Shown here piece by piece: positions 18,146-27,409 of a DNA stretch of 64,000 nucleotides (its first letter is position 1; each line of letters opens with the position of its first letter). The notes below the pieces were generated by a model. It did no database searches and had not been told where the DNA came from. It saw nothing but the letters and a program-made list of their open reading frames with translations. The stretch is from Candidatus Altimarinota bacterium (GTDB lineage Bacteria > Patescibacteriota > Gracilibacteria > UBA4473), in NCBI GenBank assembly GCA_023143095.1, contig JAGLIF010000004.1, forward strand, positions 1-64,000, written 5' to 3'. Both the position numbers and the translations under genes were made by a program.

Positions 18146-20416
18146 ATGCAGAAATTTTTCAATTCAAAGTTAGATCAGCTTCTTTTTCTTCTTTTTTTTA
18201 GTTTAAGCAGTTTTTTTCTTTTTAAATATTTATCTTTTTATCCTTCCTATCAAGAAGGCTTTTCAACTGGAAATAACTTTTCTTCCAACATTAAAATAAT
18301 TGCTCCTCTTTTCTTGTTTTTAATAATTTGGTTTAGTCTTTTCCTCTATTATCAAAACCGAAAAATCACCCCTCTCCGCATTTTACTAAATTTTTTGGGA
18401 GGAATAACACTGGGAATGATTCTCTTTGCTTCGATAGCTGGAGGGAAAGATATATTTAAGAATATTGCAGTAAGCATGGTCTTTCTCAATATACTAGGAA
18501 CACTTCTTCTTTTTTTAATTGGAGTAATTCTCTTTACTCTTTTTTTAACGGGTGTTGGATCGGGAATTCTAAAAGGAATAAAACAACAACAGGAAAAGAA
18601 ACTCCCCCTCCTCTCCAAATTTTTCATAGGATTTATAACTCTAAGTTTCGTAGGATTTGGATTGGCAAAAATTGGATTTTTTAACCTTGAGGTTTTTTTA
18701 GGACTTTTTGTTTTATTGAGTTTTGTTTTTTGGAAAAACCTTAAAACCGTTTTTAAAACTATTTTCATAAACAGAGAAGTAACACTTTCAAAAACTGAAC
18801 TGTTCCTTGTCTCTCTTTTAGGAAGTGTCATCGTTTTAAACTTTATACAAAGTTTTTATCCTTTCTCCGTAGGATGGGATTCTATGAATCAATACCTATT
18901 AACCGTTAATACACTTATCGAAAATGGCACACTGCGAAGTGGACTATTCCCTCCTTTTATTGAAATCGTTCTTGCCATTTTTGGAAAATTTTTTGGACTT
19001 TCAGGGGTTCAATTTCTCCTTAATTTCTGGGGAAGTCTATTAATTTTCTCCTTTTTTCATCTAGCACGCTCGTTCAATATTTCACGAACAACTAGCCTCC
19101 TTCTCGTTTCTAGTTTTTTTGTTTTACCAACTATAAGTTTCCAACTTTCTCGAGACCTCAAATTAGATCTTATTTTTTTACAATTAATTTTAACAGCCAT
19201 ACTCCTCTGGAAACAAAAAGCTTTTCCATTGTCAGCCTTTTTATTTGGATTTGCAGTTTTATGTAAACTGACAGCCCTGTGGCTTTTTCCTTTTTTAATC
19301 TTACTTTTTTTATTCATCCCAAACCAATCCAAAAATCAATTTAAAAGATTAAAAAAAAGTGGCTACTTACTTCTTCTTCTTGGACTGCCCATAGGATTTT
19401 GGAGTATTATTAATGTTTTAGATGTAGGACATTTCCCTAAAAACCTAAACCAGGCTCGAATTATCTTTTTGCAAGGAAAAATAGAAACACCTGTATTAAA
19501 AATAACTCCAACAAAAACACAATCTCATCAAAAGATTGTTTCCACTGCTTTCCGTGAAGAAGTCTCCAGGTATTCTGGTTTCAAAACACATTTTTTGGAA
19601 AAAGTCTGGGCAATTTTTTCTAGTCCAGAAATTCCTGATAAAAATAAACAATATGTTGATCTTGGCTTTTTATGGCTCGGAAATCTCATCTTTTTAATTT
19701 TTGGATTTTTAATTTTTTGGAAAAAAATAAAGCAAGAATACAAATGGTTTTTAGGATTGGGACTTTCCTTTTTCTTCTTTTGGATTTCTATTGGACAAGG
19801 AATTGCTTGGTATGGACTTCCTTTCCTCGCACTTCTTTACTTACTTTCCGCTTCCTTTATCTCTACTCAGCCACTCAAAAGAACTTCTCAAGCTTTTACT
19901 TTTTTTCTTATTATTTCACTCTTACTCGGAATCTTTTCTAGACTTGAACATAGCTTTAAACAAAATTTTCTCACCACAATTTCTTGGGCAACATTCCCAA
20001 CAAATGAAAACAAAGAACGACTGGAAAACTCCTTTTTTAACGAAGAAAAACAAGCAGCAGCAATCTTAAATAAAGACAAAACTTCCAAAATTCTACGAGT
20101 GGGAACTATGGCACGATTTTTTATTCAAAATGGAGAAAACCGTATTTTTGAAGATCCTCAGTTAGATTTATTTCAACAACTCACCATTGAAGCAGATACT
20201 CTAATCATTCTTGATCGATTAACAAAAAATAACATTCGTTACTTATTAATTGACCGAGGTGCAACATCTATAGAAAAAAATCCAGAAGGATCTCTTCATC
20301 AAAAATTTAAAAAATTAGAGTCCTTTTTAGAAAGATCTTTAGTGCAAAAAAAGATTCAATTATTAATTAATGGAAACCGAATCGTTTTAATCAAAGTGTC
20401 AAGCATAAAAGATTGA
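18146..20416 (+). CDS. Multi-spanning glycosyltransferase, GT39/ArnT-like (756 aa)
   Basis: A membrane protein with about a dozen hydrophobic segments. The extracytoplasmic loop after the first cluster contains PFSVGWDSMNQYLLTVN, followed later by LSRDLKLDLIFLQL and CKLTALWLFPFL, a pattern shared with polyprenol-phosphate-dependent mannosyl and aminoarabinosyl transferases (GT39/GT83, PMT_2-like). The C-terminal part is a soluble extracytoplasmic domain. A reading from a TTG at 18134 exists, but the ATG at 18146 is preferred. It is likely to transfer a sugar from a lipid carrier to a surface protein or polymer. It precedes two very large secreted proteins, which are possible acceptors. Confidence 0.8.
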   Translation: MQKFFNSKLDQLLFLLFFSLSSFFLFKYLSFYPSYQEGFSTGNNFSSNIKIIAPLFLFLIIWFSLFLYYQNRKITPLRILLNFLGGITLGMILFASIAGGKDIFKNIAVSMVFLNILGTLLLFLIGVILFTLFLTGVGSGILKGIKQQQEKKLPLLSKFFIGFITLSFVGFGLAKIGFFNLEVFLGLFVLLSFVFWKNLKTVFKTIFINREVTLSKTELFLVSLLGSVIVLNFIQSFYPFSVGWDSMNQYLLTVNTLIENGTLRSGLFPPFIEIVLAIFGKFFGLSGVQFLLNFWGSLLIFSFFHLARSFNISRTTSLLLVSSFFVLPTISFQLSRDLKLDLIFLQLILTAILLWKQKAFPLSAFLFGFAVLCKLTALWLFPFLILLFLFIPNQSKNQFKRLKKSGYLLLLLGLPIGFWSIINVLDVGHFPKNLNQARIIFLQGKIETPVLKITPTKTQSHQKIVSTAFREEVSRYSGFKTHFLEKVWAIFSSPEIPDKNKQYVDLGFLWLGNLIFLIFGFLIFWKKIKQEYKWFLGLGLSFFFFWISIGQGIAWYGLPFLALLYLLSASFISTQPLKRTSQAFTFFLIISLLLGIFSRLEHSFKQNFLTTISWATFPTNENKERLENSFFNEEKQAAAILNKDKTSKILRVGTMARFFIQNGENRIFEDPQLDLFQQLTIEADTLIILDRLTKNNIRYLLIDRGATSIEKNPEGSLHQKFKKLESFLERSLVQKKIQLLINGNRIVLIKVSSIKD

Positions 20417-20454
20417 TTTTTATCGTAAGACACAGGAAAATATAGGAAGATATC

Positions 20455-22977
20455 ATGAAAAAAATATTAAACATTTTTGGCGGAATTTTGAGTTGTTTGT
20501 TTTCTACTATCACATTAGCTCAAATTCCTGTCAAAATACCTATTCCTGATCATAAAATTATCAAAATCAAAACTGTAGAGATTTCTCCCATAGAAGTCGC
20601 TCTTTTTAAATCAACATCTGAAATACCTCTTGCTGGAAGGCTTTTTGTTGATGTGGATACACCTATTGAAACCATCTCTTTTACTCTTTTTGATAAAAAC
20701 AAAGCAGAAGTCTGGAATAGCATGCTAGCTGATTTAAAAACCTCTGCTGGAGAAAAAGGATTTTATCCTTTTTCTTTTTCCAATAAAGAAATAAATCTCA
20801 AAGGTGTCTACTTCCTACAAGTAGCCATATTAGATAAAGATGAAAAAGAAATCGCTTCTGGTGGTCAAGATTTAAATCTAAATCTATCAGATGGAATAGA
20901 AAAATTAATGGTATCTGAATTAGTTGTTATTGATGATGTGGATGAAGTAAAAGTAGGTTTTATTTTTCAAAATGACGATGTCAAAAGAAATGTTCGATTT
21001 CAAGTACGAATAGTAAGAAATGTCGCTAAAAGTGCTTCCGTTGAAAATTTAAATGGGAAACTTCAGTCTTTCTCTCCAAATGAAAAAAGACGAATTGATT
21101 TTTCTCTTAAAAAAGAGTTTAAACCTGGACCTTATTTACTAAAAGTTTCTGTTCTATCCGAAGATGGAATCCCCCTATCTGGAGAACTCCAAGGAGCTTT
21201 TTTTGTAGACGGGAACTTTGTTGTTCTAACTGATAAAATACTTTCCTTTGATGAAAATTTAACAGACTTAGAAGGGACATTTTCCTTTGCAGGCAAAATT
21301 AGAGAGGCTACAGGAAGAGCCACTCTAAGAGCTAGATTAACACTAAAAGATGGCGAAACAACTCTTTTTGAGGAAACAAAATCTATTATTGCTTCTCAAG
21401 GAAAAATAGAAGGAGACTTTGATATAACTCTTTCTCAATGGACAACACAATTTTCTGGAACCATCGAGATTATTCGAGCAAATAAAGTTATTTTAACAGA
21501 AGATATAAATTCCTCAATCTTTACAGCAAAAATTCCAGGAACACAAACCGTAACAACTGAATCAATTGAGAAAACAATTGCACCTATTCTTACCCGACTT
21601 TCAAACAAAATACTTTTATTAATCGCTGTACTAACCTTTACATTGATGCTTATACTTTTTCACATTATAAAAACAATAAAAAAATCATTTAACATTTGGC
21701 TCTTGACTATCTTATTAATTCCAAATATTTCGTTTGCAGTAGATGCAACAAGCAATGATGCTCTATTCTCAGATCATCCACTTTTACGGTGGTTCCATCC
21801 AATTAATACTTGGTCATTTAACCCAACTGACACTACTCTTGATCGATTTCAAATGATAAGAATCGAAGGAGAGGTTTTTGATGTACTTACGACAGAAGGC
21901 TTCCTAACCAATGAAATTAAACAGTTTCGGTTACAATTTTCGGATGGAATTAATGTCTTGCAATATCCTTATCTACCCTCTGATCCTACCTTAACCATTT
22001 CTACAGATAAAGTTCGCTATACTTGGGAAATCAATCTCAATAGTTTAAATGATCTCTATACACTGAATGGTGGAACTGACCCAATCACTGATTTTGGTAA
22101 TGGTGATTTGTCCATCCAAGTTTTGATGTTCAAGGGTCCTGATGCCTCTTGTAATGATTTGCCACCTGCTGATGATGGAAGCTGTTCAGGAACGAATAGT
22201 GCTTGGTATGGAACCGACTGGACAGGAGAAATTGTGATCGACTCAACACCTCCAACGATTGATAATTTTGCTTATAATCCTGACTTTACTGTTACAGGTT
22301 TTACAAATCTTCCGACAGAGATAACTATAAGTTGTTCTGAACCTTCTAGTGAAAGTGGATGTTTTACTGAGAACTATCCACCTTTCGATGTAAAAGGGAA
22401 TTTTTGTAGTGATTCAAATACTTGTGATAACAATTCTCCACGAGGATTTGAAGTTTGTGATAATGTTGGAAATTGCACCACTCCTACAAACAATGAGCTT
22501 GCCATTAATTGGTATGATTCCAAACCCCCCATTATCAACTCTCTTCAGCTCTTATTAAATAGTATTAATGGTCTTGGTCCTATTGGACATCCAGGCAATC
22601 TAAAAGCTAATGCAACATATTCTTTGGAGTTAAATTCAACTGAACCTAATACAACACCTCAAACATCAGTTGATGATGATGCATGTGGAGATCCGAGTCT
22701 TAGTCCTTTTAAAGTAGTCGATACTACTCATTGTGCAGAAAAAGAGGTTGCCTGTGTAGTAACTAACTCTGGGTATTCTAATCGAGGAATAGATAGTGGA
22801 GCTGGATGTATCTCAACTGAATGTGGTGTTGGATATACCTTTGACGGAAATTATTGTGTTCCTCTTTGTAGTTTTGACAGATTTGATCCTGTCTTTATGT
22901 GTTTTGGATTAATGGAAGATCCTATCACTGGAGTCCCTATCGAACCTTCTTTCCAACTTTCAAACCCAACTCCTTAA
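20455..22977 (+). CDS. Large exported protein, two extracellular halves joined by a membrane hairpin (840 aa)
   Basis: No family was recognised. A signal peptide (LNIFGGILSCLFSTITLAQI) is followed by about 370 residues of beta-rich repeats. Then come two adjacent membrane segments (about 385-402 and 412-427: LLLIAVLTFTLMLILF and IWLLTILLIPNISFA). The second half is Thr/Asp/Pro-rich with many Cys residues (ISCSEPSSESGC, VCDNVGNC), consistent with an extracellular disulfide-bearing region. The second segment ends like a signal-peptide cleavage site (SFA-V), so the gene may be an in-frame fusion of two exported proteins. AGGAAG lies just upstream of the ATG, one of the few Shine-Dalgarno-like sites here. 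Confidence 0.8.
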   Translation: MKKILNIFGGILSCLFSTITLAQIPVKIPIPDHKIIKIKTVEISPIEVALFKSTSEIPLAGRLFVDVDTPIETISFTLFDKNKAEVWNSMLADLKTSAGEKGFYPFSFSNKEINLKGVYFLQVAILDKDEKEIASGGQDLNLNLSDGIEKLMVSELVVIDDVDEVKVGFIFQNDDVKRNVRFQVRIVRNVAKSASVENLNGKLQSFSPNEKRRIDFSLKKEFKPGPYLLKVSVLSEDGIPLSGELQGAFFVDGNFVVLTDKILSFDENLTDLEGTFSFAGKIREATGRATLRARLTLKDGETTLFEETKSIIASQGKIEGDFDITLSQWTTQFSGTIEIIRANKVILTEDINSSIFTAKIPGTQTVTTESIEKTIAPILTRLSNKILLLIAVLTFTLMLILFHIIKTIKKSFNIWLLTILLIPNISFAVDATSNDALFSDHPLLRWFHPINTWSFNPTDTTLDRFQMIRIEGEVFDVLTTEGFLTNEIKQFRLQFSDGINVLQYPYLPSDPTLTISTDKVRYTWEINLNSLNDLYTLNGGTDPITDFGNGDLSIQVLMFKGPDASCNDLPPADDGSCSGTNSAWYGTDWTGEIVIDSTPPTIDNFAYNPDFTVTGFTNLPTEITISCSEPSSESGCFTENYPPFDVKGNFCSDSNTCDNNSPRGFEVCDNVGNCTTPTNNELAINWYDSKPPIINSLQLLLNSINGLGPIGHPGNLKANATYSLELNSTEPNTTPQTSVDDDACGDPSLSPFKVVDTTHCAEKEVACVVTNSGYSNRGIDSGAGCISTECGVGYTFDGNYCVPLCSFDRFDPVFMCFGLMEDPITGVPIEPSFQLSNPTP

Positions 22978-22991
22978 ATTTAAATACTAGC

Positions 22992-25232
22992 ATGAAAAGA
23001 TTCTTTACATTTTTGTTCTCTATTATTGTTAGCCTTACTAGTTCCTCTGGCTTTGCAGCTGAAATTGAGGTTGCAATTTCGAAATCTGGAATTGATTTGG
23101 ATACTTCAACTCTTCAAATAACAAATTTTACTGGGCCAAACCCTACTACATGTTCTTTGACCAACCCAACACCTCTTTCTGATCCCCTTTTGAATTTTAT
23201 TAATATCAACGGTAATACTATTGATCAAGAAATTGTTAATCTAACTTGTTTCAAAGAAGTTGGTACTTATTCTCTCACGCTTTCTTTAGTAGATATGGCT
23301 GGCAATATTGCCACACCAGAAACTTATGATTTAACAATCAAACCTGCAGAAGCTTCTATACCACAAAGTACTTTTACTCATTGTTCTTCTTTCATTGCAG
23401 ATAATTCCGATGATTGTGCAACAACGGTTACGCTTAAAGATGAATTTGGTAATCTTATTCCAAACAGAGTTGATAATACACTTTCTATAAATGGACAACA
23501 AGTAAATGGTTCCTATGATACAACTCTTGATGCAAGTGAAGCCTTTATTAACGGAATACGATTTGATTTCACAAGCACTCCTGCAGAAAAAACTGATGTT
23601 AATGGAAATTTATTACTAGATATTACTGCTATGGTTCCTTCGTTAGAAATTATTGATAGTAATCTTGTTGATAATGATGGTAATCCACTTTTTCAGTTAG
23701 GAAAAGAAATGGCTCGTTCCGTTCTCTTTAATTTAAAAACACCTAAAATAGATGACTATGGAGATATTATAGCAGCTACATTCGAAATATTGGATCTTTC
23801 AACTAATTTAACTGCTACACCTCCACTAAGAACTGAAATTAGTGATAATGATGGGGCAGATCCAAGTGATCCTCTGGACTTCATATTTGGATCTCCAAAA
23901 ACTTTCTATGTAAATCGTACAGAGTCAGGAAACTTATCTAATCCTGTTATGAATACTCTAGGAGTCCTCATAAAGGGACTGAGTCCTGTCGGTACAGTAT
24001 TTATCAACGAAGATTTAACAACTGGCTATTTACTTGATGCTATAACTAATTCATTTGTAACAAAATTAATGTTAGAGATTGGTGGAACTCCCACAACAGA
24101 TTTAGCTGTTACTTTTGGAACAGTTATAAACTATTCTGCCAAGGCACTTGATCCCGTAAATGTAAGCAATAATAATAATATTATCTATCCTTCCACCACT
24201 CTAGGAAATATGGTTGGAACAGATTTTGTTTTTGATGATCCTGAAGATATTGAAACTTGTAATCCTTCCGAAACTAGTGAGGTTTCTGCCATTATTGTTG
24301 GGGCAGACATTGAAGGACAAGTCCTTATGACTAACAATACTTTGGCTACTAACCCTGGTGATAACCTTCTCAATATGGGAGGAACAACTACCAAAGATAT
24401 GCGAGAAGGCATTACCAGAAGTGTTTATGAATTACTTCGCGGACGAAATTATATTGATGCTAGCGGTGGAAAAATACTTGATATTTCTAGCGATAGTATC
24501 GCTAACTTCGGAGAAAACGATGTCTTATATTATAATGGTGGAACCGTTACTATCGGTACTGGTGGACAAACATTTGTTGGAGGTCAAAGAACGATTGTCA
24601 TTGAAAATGGAAATTTATTTATTAAAGGCGATATTGTTTATGGTAATGATACTACTGATTCTTTAGGTATTGTACTTATCAATTCGGATTGTAACGATAA
24701 ACAATTGGGTAATATATTCATTGATAATGATGTCCAAAAAATAATTGGAACATACTTTTCAGATGGAGGAATTATGAGTAGTGCAACAACCTTAACGGCC
24801 GTTCCTACTCTTGCAACAATCTTTGCTGATGACGGAGTCGTTGCAAATCGAAATATTGATGGTGGAAATAGTTCTTCTGTTTTTGGAAAACAACTTTTAT
24901 TAGAAGGAACGCTTCTAACGCGAAATACCTTGGGAGGATATGTAACTTTACCACTCTTTACACCATTTGGCATCGCTTCAACAGTTGAAATTCCAGGATT
25001 ATCTTCTGATGAGGAAGAAGCAATCTTATACGATGCTCATTTTATTCGACGATATATTCCAAGTAGCACATCAAGTAATACTATTGTAGATAATCCTGGT
25101 TGTGTTCCAGATGTCGCTGATCCTACTTTCTGTGAAGCCAATAGTCATTCTTTTGTTATTCGTCCAGATGGTCGAGTGAAAATTTATACTCCACCAGGAT
25201 TCGATAGTGCTGCTACTGTTATTGCTCACTAA
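22992..25232 (+). CDS. Large secreted protein (746 aa)
   Basis: From the ATG at 22992 the product starts with a clear signal peptide (MKRFFTFLFSIIVSLTSSSG then FAAE). The frame is open upstream to 22899, inside the previous gene, but the signal peptide fixes the start. The mature protein is acidic, Asn/Thr/Gly-rich and beta-structured. The last third has turns such as GGTVTIGTGGQTFVGGQRT and IVIENGNLFIKGDIVYG that look like a stacked beta domain, and SRRYIPSS-type sequence near the end. There is no sorting signal or C-terminal membrane helix. It lies 14 bases after the 840-aa exported protein and is probably its operon partner on the cell surface. Confidence 0.8.
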   Translation: MKRFFTFLFSIIVSLTSSSGFAAEIEVAISKSGIDLDTSTLQITNFTGPNPTTCSLTNPTPLSDPLLNFININGNTIDQEIVNLTCFKEVGTYSLTLSLVDMAGNIATPETYDLTIKPAEASIPQSTFTHCSSFIADNSDDCATTVTLKDEFGNLIPNRVDNTLSINGQQVNGSYDTTLDASEAFINGIRFDFTSTPAEKTDVNGNLLLDITAMVPSLEIIDSNLVDNDGNPLFQLGKEMARSVLFNLKTPKIDDYGDIIAATFEILDLSTNLTATPPLRTEISDNDGADPSDPLDFIFGSPKTFYVNRTESGNLSNPVMNTLGVLIKGLSPVGTVFINEDLTTGYLLDAITNSFVTKLMLEIGGTPTTDLAVTFGTVINYSAKALDPVNVSNNNNIIYPSTTLGNMVGTDFVFDDPEDIETCNPSETSEVSAIIVGADIEGQVLMTNNTLATNPGDNLLNMGGTTTKDMREGITRSVYELLRGRNYIDASGGKILDISSDSIANFGENDVLYYNGGTVTIGTGGQTFVGGQRTIVIENGNLFIKGDIVYGNDTTDSLGIVLINSDCNDKQLGNIFIDNDVQKIIGTYFSDGGIMSSATTLTAVPTLATIFADDGVVANRNIDGGNSSSVFGKQLLLEGTLLTRNTLGGYVTLPLFTPFGIASTVEIPGLSSDEEEAILYDAHFIRRYIPSSTSSNTIVDNPGCVPDVADPTFCEANSHSFVIRPDGRVKIYTPPGFDSAATVIAH

Positions 25233-25267
25233 CAGACACCCATTGGAAACTATCAAAATAAATTATC

Positions 25268-26266
25268 ATGGAATATTTCAAAATATTGAGCATTGGATTT
25301 GTTTTGAGCTTTATCGGCGTTCTTTTGGCTGTTAAACTTTTCCCAAAAATTAAGCTATTGGATTTTCCACAACGATACGGACTTACACGAAACCGCCTTC
25401 CCTATCCTGGTGGTATAATTTTAGGACTTTTGTTTTTGGGACTGTTACTACTTGATCCTCGCTTTTTAATTTTAGGACTTCCACTCCTTTTGTTGGGCGG
25501 ACTTAGTTTTTGGGATGATCGAAAAACTCTTCCAGCAAAATTTCGACTTTTTTGTCATTTCCTAATTGCTATTTTAGTTTACTTTTTGGGTATAAAAATT
25601 GAATTTATCGGTAACCCTTTCGCCCAAACTAATTTTGAATTATCTCAACAATTTCCAATTCTCGCTTTTCTTTTAACTATCTTTTGGATTGTTTCGATTC
25701 AAAACGCCATGAACTGGTTTGATGGATTATCTGGACTCGCACCAGGAGTCTCTGCCATCGGATTCTTTGTTCTTGGTCTTTTAGGACTTTTGCGACCAGA
25801 ATTACTTTTTGATCCTACTCATCATACCATCACTTTGGCTAATTTTTACTTAACAGGAATTTGTCTTGGAGGATTTTATTTCTTTTGGACAAAGAAAATT
25901 GTTTTAGGAGATAGTGGAAGTCAACTTTTGGGCTTTTTGTTGGCAGTAATGGCAATTTTCTCTGGTGCAAAAATTGCAACAACCCTTCTCGTCCTAGCTC
26001 TTCCTATTTTGGATTTTTTTATAGTTATCTTGCGACGAATCATCATTGATCGAAAGTCTCCATTTCAGGGAGATTTAAACCATTTACATCACAATCTAGC
26101 TCGAAAACTCTCTGAAAAATGGGCAACCCTTTTTCTACTCTTAGTTTCCTTCCTATTTGGAGGTATTGCAGTATTTCTTGTTGGAACACAAAAGCTCATT
26201 GCACTTCTCTTCGCTACCGTTTTTGTTTTAGGATTAACAATTAGAACCTCAAAGTCCGAACTCTAA
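25268..26266 (+). CDS. Undecaprenyl-phosphate sugar-1-phosphate transferase (WecA/TagO/MraY family)
   Basis: A 332-aa polytopic membrane enzyme with the family signature motifs: LSFWDDRKTLPAKFR (Asp pair), QNAMNWFDGLSGLAPG (nucleophile region), VLGDSGSQLLGF and HLHHNLARKL (the His motif of the GlcNAc-1-P/WecA type). It attaches a sugar-1-phosphate to undecaprenyl phosphate at the inner face of the membrane, the first step of surface polysaccharide or glycoprotein glycan synthesis. The sugar cannot be told from sequence. Its stop TAA (26264-26266) lies in the centre of a perfect palindrome, and the last residues KSEL are encoded by that palindrome. Confidence 0.92.
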   Translation: MEYFKILSIGFVLSFIGVLLAVKLFPKIKLLDFPQRYGLTRNRLPYPGGIILGLLFLGLLLLDPRFLILGLPLLLLGGLSFWDDRKTLPAKFRLFCHFLIAILVYFLGIKIEFIGNPFAQTNFELSQQFPILAFLLTIFWIVSIQNAMNWFDGLSGLAPGVSAIGFFVLGLLGLLRPELLFDPTHHTITLANFYLTGICLGGFYFFWTKKIVLGDSGSQLLGFLLAVMAIFSGAKIATTLLVLALPILDFFIVILRRIIIDRKSPFQGDLNHLHHNLARKLSEKWATLFLLLVSFLFGGIAVFLVGTQKLIALLFATVFVLGLTIRTSKSEL

Positions 26267-26279
26267 GAGTTCGGACTTT
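26251..26279. terminator. Palindrome containing the stop codon of the WecA-like gene
   Basis: Perfect 14-bp arms AAAGTCCGAACTCT / AGAGTTCGGACTTT around one A. The TAA stop sits at the centre. It separates this gene from the converging aldolase gene and could act in both directions. Confidence 0.65.
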
Positions 26280-26317
26280 GGAATCTCCACCTATATGTAT
26301 ACACACAACCTGCCTTT

Positions 26318-27256
26318 TTAACCTCTTATCTTTCCACCACTCCCCAATACATCAATTTTGTGTTCTACCATTTTCTGAATTTCATCTCGTGCTGGTCCCA
26401 AATATTTCCGCGGATCAAATTCTTTTGGACTCTCTATAAAAACTTTTCTAATCATGGCTGTCATCACTAGTCGCAAATCCGTATCAATATTTACTTTAGA
26501 AATACCAAGCTTTGACGCTTCTTTAATTGTTTCCTCCAAAACTCCTCGCGCTCCAGCCAAATCTCCTCCATATTTATTTACTATCTTTACATATTCTTGT
26601 GGCACACTTGAACTTCCATGCATCACCAATGGTACACCTGGCAACACTTCTGTTAGTTTTTGCACTCGAGGAATATCTACTTTCCCATCACTTTGAAATT
26701 TATACGCACCATGAGAAGTCCCTATCGCACACGCAAGAGTATCGCATCCTGTTTGCGCTTTAAAATCCACTGCTTCTGCTGGATCAGTAAGTCGTGCATC
26801 TTTCTCATCTACTGAAACATGTTCTTCAATACCTCCTAATTTCCCCAATTCAGCCTCTACAATCACACCTTTCGCGTGAGCAAAATCTACCACTTCTTTA
26901 GTAATACGAACATTTTCTGCAAAATCATAATGCGATGCATCAATCATCACCGAATTAAATCCCGCCTCAATTGCACTTACACAAGTCTCCAAATCCGCTC
27001 CATGATCTTGATGTACAATAATCGGAATCTGTGGATATTGATCAGCCAAACTATAAATAATATCCATCAACATTTTCGTGTTAGCATATTTCCTCGCTCC
27101 AGAAGAAAGTTGAAGAATCAATGGAGCATTCTTTGCTGCATGAGCTCCCAAAATCGCCTGAGAAATTTCCATATTGTTCACATTGAAAGCTCCAATAGCA
27201 TATCCATTTTCATAGGCGTCCATCATGAGTTCTAACGGGTTTTTTACAATTGCCAT
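26318..27256 (-). CDS. fba: Class II fructose-bisphosphate aldolase
   Basis: The zinc and substrate motifs are intact: IVHQDHGADLETC, SVMIDASHYDF, VEAELGKLGG, CAIGTSHGAYKF and VMHGSSSVP, with KVNIDTDLR near the end for phosphate binding. The length of 312 aa fits the class IIA/B enzymes. It cleaves fructose-1,6-bisphosphate in glycolysis in the cytosol. It is transcribed alone and converges with the WecA-like gene. No clear promoter was identified in its 5' region, which contains an imperfect palindrome of the AGTCCGGACT family. Confidence 0.97.
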   Translation of the reverse strand: MAIVKNPLELMMDAYENGYAIGAFNVNNMEISQAILGAHAAKNAPLILQLSSGARKYANTKMLMDIIYSLADQYPQIPIIVHQDHGADLETCVSAIEAGFNSVMIDASHYDFAENVRITKEVVDFAHAKGVIVEAELGKLGGIEEHVSVDEKDARLTDPAEAVDFKAQTGCDTLACAIGTSHGAYKFQSDGKVDIPRVQKLTEVLPGVPLVMHGSSSVPQEYVKIVNKYGGDLAGARGVLEETIKEASKLGISKVNIDTDLRLVMTAMIRKVFIESPKEFDPRKYLGPARDEIQKMVEHKIDVLGSGGKIRG

Positions 27257-27338
27257 TTTTTAAGGGGGTTATGAGTTACTTAAAGAATCTCTAACAAATG
27301 AATTTTAACTAAAAATAATTATTTTTCCAGATAATTTT

Positions 27339-27367
27339 CAAGTCTGAGCTCTTCGAGTCCGGACTTG
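27339..27367. repeat. Imperfect palindrome of the AGTCCGGACT family
   Basis: CAAGTCTGAGCTC and GAGTCCGGACTTG face each other around TTC with mismatches. It lies between two divergent genes (fba and the Tad locus), so it cannot be a simple end-of-gene terminator here. Confidence 0.5.
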
Positions 27368-27409
27368 AGATTTATGAAACAAAAATGAAGACCGAAATTG
27401 ACGACTAGT

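Noticed and set aside
18352-18831. 159-codon minus-strand ORF inside the membrane glycosyltransferase gene
   Set aside because: It is a basic, Pro/Arg/Lys-rich shadow of a hydrophobic membrane protein, as expected from the complementary strand.
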